A DNA stretch of 15,000 nt from Botryococcus braunii (Eukaryota; Chlorophyta; Trebouxiophyceae), in NCBI GenBank assembly GCA_002005505.1, contig KV908377.1, positions 566,431-581,430 of the forward strand. Reading direction: 5' to 3'. A program made the translations under genes and the position numbers. Below the pieces are notes generated by a model, which saw nothing but the letters and a program-made list of their open reading frames with translations, did no database searches and had not been told where the DNA came from. Below, piece after piece: positions 1 to 15,000 of the stretch. Position 1 is the stretch's first letter; every line of letters begins with the position of its first letter.

Positions 1-2
1 AG

Positions 3-2539
<2,537 letters not shown>

Positions 2540-2594
2540 ACACATCAGACGACCTGCGTTGACGGACTCCGCGACTCATCCTCCGGGAGGGGCA

Positions 2595-2599
2595 TGTAA
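2595..2599 (+). terminator. Candidate TGTAA polyadenylation signal of GCP3
   Basis: TGTAA lies about 56 bp after the GCP3 stop codon. TGTAA is the usual polyadenylation signal in chlorophyte green algae; the function here is inferred from position only. Confidence 0.4.
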
Positions 2600-3458
2600 T
2601 ATTCCTTCCATCCGGGAGACCCCACAGCTGATGCAGCAGCGCTCGGATGGCAATTGCAAATTGAAAACCTGCGCACACCACGCTCGTGCTCCTTTGCATG
2701 CAAGTAGAGCTTTGAGTGCACAATTACTCTGGCGGTTTCGAAAGGGCAAGCGTCTTCTTTTGGATTTTTGCCCATTGCGGCATTTGAAATTGGGATCCCA
2801 CAATCTGCAGCCCAGCTCCCCTATAGCGGCTTTGGCAAAGCCAGAATCCTATCCAATTGCAGCTGTACAATTCCCTGAGGGTCCCATATGACACATGTAC
2901 ATGTGTCATACGGGAGCCAGCGGGGTATATATAGATAGAGACGCACAGAAGCATGTGCGCATGCCCATGTCGTCGTGCAGGGCTGGTAGTGAGTTGTGCA
3001 CAAGTGTTCACGTGAAGGGCAGAAGAAAACGGCTGAAGCAGTAAGGCTGCTGCCCCCCCCCCCCCCCGGGGAGGGGCAGCACACTCCACTGCATTCCATA
3101 CTGAAGATCTTAGCGTCAGATTATGTGAAACATGAAATCTGACAAAGCACCGTTGCACCGCCTCAAGACAACATCCGTCAGCGCAGACCACTACTTCCAA
3201 TGGCGGATCCAGCCATCGGCCAGCTTCAACCAAAAGAACGACCAAAACAGCGGTTTAGCTGATAGATGCGCTGCACCACAAGCTGTACCGCAGTTTGGCT
3301 GTTACAATGGCTGCAACTGTACAGGTAAAAAACCATGTGTACCTCAGATTAAGGGAGTCCACGTGATTCATTCGCTGAGTTCATCCCCGTGCCCATTCCA
3401 AAGCAAACACCAGCAGCCCATGCTTTAAGTTTCCTGAACCGATGCAAGAAGAAGAAGA
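2600..3458. other. Convergent spacer, no recognised gene
   Basis: Between the GCP3 3' end and the arrays that follow, no exon of a known family was recognised on either strand. A 98-codon open frame on + at 3132-3428 (starting MKSDKAPLHR) has no recognisable domain and no convincing context. A poly-C run lies at about 3053-3067. The notable feature is the palindrome with TATA-like box at 2883-2933, listed separately. Confidence 0.5.
2883..2933 (+). promoter_or_regulatory. 24-nt perfect palindrome followed by TATA-like box
   Basis: Positions 2887-2910 are fully self-complementary around the core CACATGTACATGTG. The symmetry extends to 2883-2914 with one mismatch. A TATATATA stretch begins at 2926, about 15 bp beyond the palindrome. 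This layout resembles a transcription-factor dimer site beside a core promoter, but no clear coding sequence follows on +. It could serve a non-coding transcript or be a relic of a mobile element. Confidence 0.35.
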
Positions 3459-3459
3459 C

Positions 3460-3690
3460 AAACTGCTCCATTCGCCATAGCCTTGATCACATGACATTAT
3501 GACAATCCGTTTACACTGGGCTTGACCATCATGGCATTAAATGCTCCATTTGACAGCAGTGCATTAAATGCTCCATTTGCAATGGCCTTCCGGATGACAT
3601 TACGTTGCTCTGTTTGCGGTGGCATTGATCAAAATGACATCATGTTGCTCCGATTGCAACGGCCTTAATCAACATGACAATCATGAAGCT
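3460..3690. repeat. Degenerate ~38-bp minisatellite
   Basis: Copies of a unit like GCTCCATTTGCAATGGCCTT followed by GATCAACATGACATCATGTT start at about 3543, 3570, 3607 and 3647. A more diverged copy lies near 3465. Spacing is 27 to 40 bp, so the array has decayed and lost pieces. It lies in the convergent spacer and shows no coding content. Confidence 0.75.
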
Positions 3691-4107
3691 GTCATCAGCC
3701 CAGCTCAGCTCGGCAGCAGGTCATCAAGGAAACAATCTTCTGCACGACCGTTCCTGGCCGGGAAGCATCGCCATGCGCATCTCTATTCTAGATCTTATGC
3801 GTGGAAGCAATGCATCAAACTTTGCGTTGACATTGTCAGCTCGCTTTGTCTCACCGCCGCAAACGTAATTCGACATTAGAATAGATAGAATTCACAATGC
3901 GGATGTAACAAAAAGACCTTTGGCATTTGTGACACGTGGGGCTGCCATGCGTGCGGCTCCAGATAAGCAGACCGATGTGCCGCCCTGCTGGTGCAAAGCC
4001 AGGCGCCGTGGCTGTCCAGGCATATTCTCTCCAACACTTCAAGGCTTGCATTCGGATTGCATCTGTCTTGCCACTGGAGACTGATGGGATGGATTAGAAT
4101 CCTCCCT
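3691..4107. other. Spacer without recognised feature
   Basis: Nothing recognisable was seen on either strand. Short open frames here have no known domain. If the NAPE-PLD transcript extends past the CT tract, its 3' untranslated region would lie here on the - strand. Confidence 0.4.
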
Positions 4108-4161
4108 CTCCCCCGCCCGCCCCCCCCCCCCCCCGACTTCCTCCCCCTCCCTCCCTCCCCC

Positions 4162-4248
<87 letters not shown>

Positions 4249-4253
4249 CCCCC

Positions 4254-4339
<86 letters not shown>

Positions 4340-4354
4340 CCCCCCCCTCCCCCC
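4108..4354. repeat. Poly-C and two long (CT)n tracts
   Basis: C-runs at about 4118-4163 lead into (CT)n at 4165-4245, an interruption rich in C at 4246-4258, (CT)n again to 4336, then more C-runs. On the - strand it is (GA)n starting about 65 bp after the NAPE-PLD stop codon, so it probably lies in that gene's 3' untranslated region or just beyond. Arg-Glu and Leu-Ser open frames across it are artefacts. Confidence 0.92.
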
Positions 4355-4400
4355 TCACACCTTGCCCCTCTCCTGAGGATGCAAGACAACGCAACGTGAC

Positions 4401-11268
<6,868 letters not shown>

Positions 11269-11289
11269 TTTTCTTAAAAGCGATTGTCC

Positions 11290-12790
11290 TGCATGGAAAC
11301 AAGGTCGTATCAAACTCATTGAACAAACTATGCCTACCATTACATGCCTTGCTTAGAATCCATAAAAAACTTGCTGAAGCGATAAACCTGTAGTTCTTAA
11401 CAGAATCTTACACACTCTCTGGAATCCTGAAGCAAGAAGGTGGAGCCTTAGATCCCGGCCCATAGTCCTTTCACAGAGCAGAGCCAGCAGCACCTTTGTC
11501 CTTAAGGAAAACAGCGGCCTTGGAGGCTTGAGTCCGTCCCGACCTTATTGTAGACATGAATTTTGAAACAAAGGCCCATGCGAGTCCAACTATCTTCCGA
11601 GCCCACCAGATAGTTTCAAGAAACCCACTCGTTGAAGCTAGGGAACTACGCTACAGGAATACATGCAAACACTCCATGCTGAGTATGACCCGGGAATTCT
11701 TGTAGCTATGGATAATAAACCAGGCCAGTTTACGAAGAAGCAGCAATGTGCCTCTGAAAATTGTAGGTCTTGCAAGAAGTACACAACGAACGCCGGTGAC
11801 GATCAAGCAATTGCACTTGCAAAAATTCCACAAGCTTACTCAGGATACTATCAGAGCATGATGGTTCAAAATCATTACATTTTGGACATGTACTGCGGCC
11901 GGTCAGTGACGAAGGCCTTCAACATGGCTCGATCCTCTCGATTCGGTTGAGGTGAGGCAGAATTCAGTTGATGGCCGTACGGGGAAAGGGCATGAATTGG
12001 CCACTGCGGCACTGACATCTGGCTACGTTTCGCCACGGGACAAACGAAGCCCCGTTGACGTTACTGCATCATCATATAACTTCCTCCTCCAAAGCCCCGC
12101 ATCGCTTTCAAAAGCCTATTTGACACAGCAGAAAAGGGGCCTTGCCAGAGCCGCTCGTCGGTGAAGGGTCGTCTGATTGATCGTCGATTGCCGGGCAGAC
12201 GTTGTGGCTGGTGCTTGGAGATGCCACCAAGCTCAGGAGTGCAAAACTGTAAAAGGCCTTGACAAATCCTATTTGCTGCTGAGGCGTTACGTGCTCCAAG
12301 GAATTGCAGGTCAGGACCGATTTCAGTGGCCTCGAGTCAAACATATGAAATTATTGCCAGCAAGTGGCTTTGGGTCAGTCTGTGAAAAGACTGACAGTGG
12401 AATGAGTAATCTTTAAACATTCCATAGCCCGTTGTTGCGTCTATTCGGGTGCTTGGCAATACCCCGGTACAGGTGGTACTTGTTCCTGACTCTGGAAAAG
12501 GAGCTACTAGAGCCTTAAAGAGTCTGCCCAAGGAAAAGAATGTTTTGATTAGAAAAGGGGTACTTTGGTTGGTTGAAGACCATAAAAATGGACGAGTTGC
12601 TGCTGTACCTTGATTTACAGTAACTACTGCACATAGAACAATGGGGAGGTCAAGCCCTCCGATAACTGCGGAATAATTCATTTATCAATGGGATACCATT
12701 ATCTTTCAACATGGTTTGGCTAACGTCTGACAAGGATATTTGCACTGTGGATGTTCAGCAAGGAACATTAGAAGACTAAACCCGAGGCCT
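11290..12790. other. Spacer between divergent genes, with unrecognised coding-like fragments
   Basis: This 1.5-kb stretch is low in simple repeats and less GC-rich than its surroundings. On + there are successive open stretches in shifting frames: about 11556-11705 (starting NFETKAHASP), 11663-11950 (with ENCRSCKKYTT and YILDMYCGRS), 11952-12164, 12177-12416, and one near 12440-12610 containing VLVPDSGKGATRALKSLPKE. On - there is a 114-codon frame at 12337-12681. None was recognised. The broken frames fit a decayed mobile element or virus-like insert, or lineage-specific exons. Promoters of both flanking genes must lie here, but no clear core elements were seen. Confidence 0.35.
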
Positions 12791-12796
12791 GACACC

Positions 12797-13394
12797 ATGG
12801 CAAAACGAACCGTCTTCACATGGATGTTCACATTCCTTTTGCGAGTATTTGCAACTGTCAGCCTGGTGGTTGGAGTGGGCTTCATTGCCTTTGGCTGCGT
12901 TCTGGAGTCACCTCCAAAAACAGCAGTACCAGCGTAAGCATCCTCCAGAAACGCAGTTGTGCATGTCATATCTATGACTCTTACAGTGCAGTTTCACTAA
13001 CGTGCTTCAAAGAATACACCCGGTCTCTCGCATTCCAGTCACAGGTTTGCACCGCATGTATAAGCATGGCCCATGGTTTCCATCTTTTAAGCAAAGGTAA
13101 AGGCCCAGCTCCACATAACGGGCCACCATGCTGACCATGCTTTGACAGCCTTGGAAAGGCATCTGAAGATCCTTTTCACACAACGCAGAGTCAGAAAGGC
13201 TGCAAGAGCTGGACAAATGCGGGTGTGTGTGTGCGTGTGCGTGCGCATCCGTGCATTGATCAACAGAAATGGAGGCAGCGGTAGATGGCCAAGTGGTCTA
13301 TGCCAATCACCCACTTCAGAGGGAAAAGGAACGGGGGGCTCCAAGAGGACAAATATAGTTATGGACGACATGAGGGCAGGCGCGCACGCGCGCG

Positions 13395-13485
<91 letters not shown>

Positions 13486-13898
13486 ACACACACACACACA
13501 CATACCCGCGGGACAGATATGGGAGAGGAGAAAGGAGAGAGAAGGAGGCCAGACGAGCAGGCTTCCGAGCTCCAAAACCCTGCAGGTTGAATCTGCAAAG
13601 GACTTTGCAGAGCACTTTTCCAGCCAGGGGGCATCGCCCAAGAAGCCCAAGAATGGCTTGGGTGGGGCCGAACAGGTTACTGGTGACACTGGGAGTGCTG
13701 ACGCTCGTTGGGAGCGTCTTTGGTTACGCGGGAGCCCGCTTCCACCCTATCCTCTTGACGTTATACCTGATTGTTGGCACATGTGCCACAACTTTGCAGC
13801 TGGTGCTTGTCTTAGCCATCTTCGGGGCCCAAAACAAAGTTGCAGATGCTATCATCAACTTGGACACCAGGGAGGGCAAGCTTGGAATGCTCCGGCAA
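12797..13898 (+). CDS. Tetraspanin-like membrane protein, first two exons
   Basis: Exons 12797-12933 and 13628-13898 join in phase (2 to 1 base) and give 136 residues. The start is well supported: GACACCATGG is a strong Kozak context. The donor is GTAAGC and the acceptor lies in CTTTTCCAGCCAG. Predicted membrane segments: about residues 10-36 (FTFLLRVFATVSLVVGVGFI), 63-83 (TLGVLTLVGSVFGYAGA) and 87-112 (ILLTLYLIVGTCATTLQLVL). The spacing, the short first loop, the GxxGxAGA end of segment 2 and the charged stretch after segment 3 match the tetraspanin family, whose members organise membrane microdomains. The large CCG-containing loop and the fourth segment were not found. The frame can end at TGA 13905-13907, giving a 138-residue three-segment protein, or splice out at CAA|GTACCC (13898). 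Confidence 0.6.
13380..13502. repeat. (CG)n(CA)n microsatellite in tetraspanin-like intron 1
   Basis: (GC)n at about 13380-13402 passes into a (CA)n tract to 13502, broken by a single GA near 13481. It lies within the intron 12934-13627. A smaller (GT)n tract lies at 13222-13240. No in-frame exon was supported between the two exons. Confidence 0.9.
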
Positions 13899-13985
13899 GT
13901 ACCCTGAGCCCATAGTCACGGCCTCAACATCTTCTATTCTTCATGCACTTTCCGTCCGTACCGCCATAACAATAGAAATTACTAG

Positions 13986-14009
13986 TATTCCGCCATTGAT
14001 GGCGGAATA
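13986..14009. other. Perfect 11-bp-stem hairpin
   Basis: TATTCCGCCAT and its exact complement ATGGCGGAATA are separated by only TG. It lies about 80 bp after the possible stop of the tetraspanin-like frame. It could fold in a 3' untranslated region or be a relic of a small element. Confidence 0.7.
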
Positions 14010-14010
14010 A

Positions 14011-14094
14011 TCTCAGATGCTGGGATGATAGTGGAATGAGGGAAGAGTCTCAGATGGGATGGTGGGGGGAATGGAAGAAGAGTACTGTCTCGGA
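14011..14094. repeat. Two-copy ~40-bp direct repeat
   Basis: TCTCAGATGCTGGGATGATA ... GAATGAGGGAAGAG (from 14011) recurs as TCTCAGATGGGATGGTGG ... GAATGGAAGAAGAG (from about 14048), followed by a partial third start TCTCGGAT. The copies are diverged and show no coding content. Confidence 0.6.
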
Positions 14095-14187
14095 TTATGA
14101 CAAAGCATTCACGCTTCTATATACTCGCATCATGTCATAATGCCAGTCAAAATTTTGATGATGTCAATGTCTCCAGCGGTTTTACTT

Positions 14188-14280
14188 GCTGCTGAATTAT
14201 TCAGTATTGATAACATGGCTGCTAAACATTCAGTATTGATCACATTGCTGCTCAACATTAATTTTTATCACATAAATGTT
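14188..14280. repeat. ~30-bp repeat, three copies
   Basis: GCTGCT followed by AAACATTCAGTATTGATCAC starts at 14188, 14218 and 14247. The sequence is AT-rich, with the third copy diverged (AACATTAATTTTTATCACAT). Confidence 0.75.
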
Positions 14281-14343
14281 GATCAAGGTTGACCAAGCTC
14301 TGAAGAGGACAGCGAACTCAGCTCATCCGTGGCCCGAACCCGC

Positions 14344-14475
14344 GTCCCGACCCTAGGGCCTCAATAGGGTAGACTAGCCCATCTGGCTGAAGCCCGGTTA
14401 GCTACCCTCGAGGTTAGCTAACCGGGCTGCAGCTAGAGGGGCTAGTCTACCCTATTGAGGCCCTAGGGTCGGGAC
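14344..14475. other. 132-nt near-perfect palindrome (nested inverted repeats)
   Basis: Outer arms 14344-14380 and 14439-14475 are perfectly complementary over 37 bp; they include CCCTAGGGCCTCAATAGGG. Inner arms 14391-14404 (AGCCCGGTTAGCTA) and 14415-14428 are perfectly complementary over 14 bp, with a small apical loop CCCTCGAGGT. Only short imperfect segments separate the two stems. As RNA or single-stranded DNA this would form one long stem. No coding content was seen. Confidence 0.9.
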
Positions 14476-14485
14476 ACGTATATAT

Positions 14486-14523
14486 ACTTCAGTCTGACTC
14501 TATATATGGAGTCAGATTGAAGT
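14486..14523. other. 15-bp-stem hairpin with TATATAT loop
   Basis: ACTTCAGTCTGACTC and GAGTCAGATTGAAGT pair with one mismatch (a G-T pair in RNA), around the loop TATATATG. It starts 11 bp after the 132-nt palindrome; the link contains another TATATATA. Confidence 0.85.
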
Positions 14524-14613
14524 GTACCAATACCGCTGTGAGCTTGTGTGAGAAATACTCGGAGTTCGTGCTCTTGCCACGTACCGCATGAGCTTTGCGA
14601 TAAAGTGCTATAC

Positions 14614-14631
14614 AGACCTATATATAGGTCT
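14614..14631. other. 18-nt perfect palindrome
   Basis: AGACCTATATATAGGTCT is fully self-complementary. It is framed by ATAC on the left and, four bases further out, GTAT on the right. It is the third TATATA-centred inverted repeat within 290 bp. Confidence 0.85.
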
Positions 14632-14750
14632 AACGGTATCTAGGAGCACATCCGCATATTGACTCGACTGCTTCTCAATGATACCCATCGATGTTTGTGG
14701 AGTCACAATGCACATTTTGCAAATGCCAGGAAGGAAGAAAGGAAATGTTA

Positions 14751-14879
14751 CATCCAGGACCAGCCATTATGGCTGAAGGGATGGCCAGGTCATATATTCT
14801 TGTTTCGTGCGGCAAGTGTGTGTTGCTCATCTTTGCCTCCTCCTTCATCTTGCTTCTGCAGAAGGAAACCTCTCTTTGA
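14751..14879 (+). CDS. Possible exon with one membrane segment (candidate fourth tetraspanin helix)
   Basis: After a possible acceptor ATCCAG (about 14757) the frame reads AEGMARSYILVSCGKCVLLI then FASSFILLLQKETSL and a TGA at 14877-14879. The hydrophobic stretch of about 20 residues bounded by charged residues, followed by a short tail, fits a last tetraspanin helix. No large loop with the CCG motif was found in between, and the C-terminal codons overlap the 98-bp repeat that follows, so this may be chance. Confidence 0.15.
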   Translation, partial: HPGPAIMAEGMARSYILVSCGKCVLLIFASSFILLLQKETSL

Positions 14880-15000
14880 ATGCAATGAATGTTTCACATT
14901 ATCATTACCCATCATAAATAATACCCAGCATGTTTCACATTAATATTACCCTTCTGCAGAAGAAGCCTGCCTTTGAATGAAGTGAAATTTTCACATTACC
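14853..15000. repeat. 98-bp direct repeat with nested units, running off the window
   Basis: CTTCTGCAGAAG followed by a CCT(C/G)(T/C)CTTTGAATG motif occurs at 14853 and at 14951. Between and after these, ATGTTTCACATTA(T/A)(C/T)ATTACCC occurs at about 14889 and 14930, and a related TTTTCACATTACC closes the window. TTCTGCAGAA is itself a palindrome. The array probably continues beyond 15000. Confidence 0.7.

Noticed and set aside
13142..13915. 257-codon open frame on + overlapping the tetraspanin-like exon
   Set aside because: It crosses the (CA)n tract and reads exon 2 in the wrong frame; the membrane-segment frame has the better protein. A possible exon at 13149-13222 was also tested and does not keep phase.
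14486..14640. tRNA or other known structured RNA in the hairpin cluster
   Set aside because: No acceptor, D, anticodon or T-arm arrangement could be drawn; the stems are separate simple hairpins.

Overview
This window is nuclear DNA from a eukaryote. Protein-coding sequence comes as short exons with GT-AG introns, and introns and spacers are packed with microsatellites, minisatellites, poly-C/G runs and inverted repeats. The plant-like wording of the gamma-tubulin complex exon, a TGTAA motif just after one stop codon, GC-rich splice sites and heavy microsatellite load suggest a unicellular green alga. That placement is an inference; no marker gene is present to fix the species.

Three genes can be read. 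(1) Positions 3-2539, + strand: the last four exons of a gamma-tubulin complex component, best matched to GCP3; the 5' part lies outside the window. (2) Positions 4401-11268, - strand: what appears to be a complete eight-exon gene for a metallo-beta-lactamase-fold N-acyl-phosphatidylethanolamine phospholipase D (NAPE-PLD). All exon phases join, giving 382 residues with every expected metal-binding motif. (3) Positions 12797-13898, + strand: the first two exons of a tetraspanin-like membrane protein, with the 3' end unresolved. Genes 1 and 2 converge; genes 2 and 3 diverge from a spacer of about 1.5 kb that holds unrecognised, broken coding-like sequence. The three genes have no evident shared pathway.

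Region by region: 139-2389 holds GCP3 introns with a 34-bp minisatellite and CA/GT tracts. 2540-4400 is the convergent spacer, with a palindrome next to a TATA-like box, a ~38-bp minisatellite and a long CT tract. 4635-11154 holds the NAPE-PLD introns, including a 1.2-kb foldback element with ~463-bp arms, copies of a splice acceptor plus the first bases of its exon, a 61-bp array, a telomere-like array and a 360-bp TA/CATA/CT block. 13900-15000 has several short arrays and a cluster of three hairpins, the largest a 132-nt near-perfect palindrome.

The most unusual signals are the decoy splice acceptors flanking the foldback element inside NAPE-PLD, and the hairpin cluster at 14344-14631.
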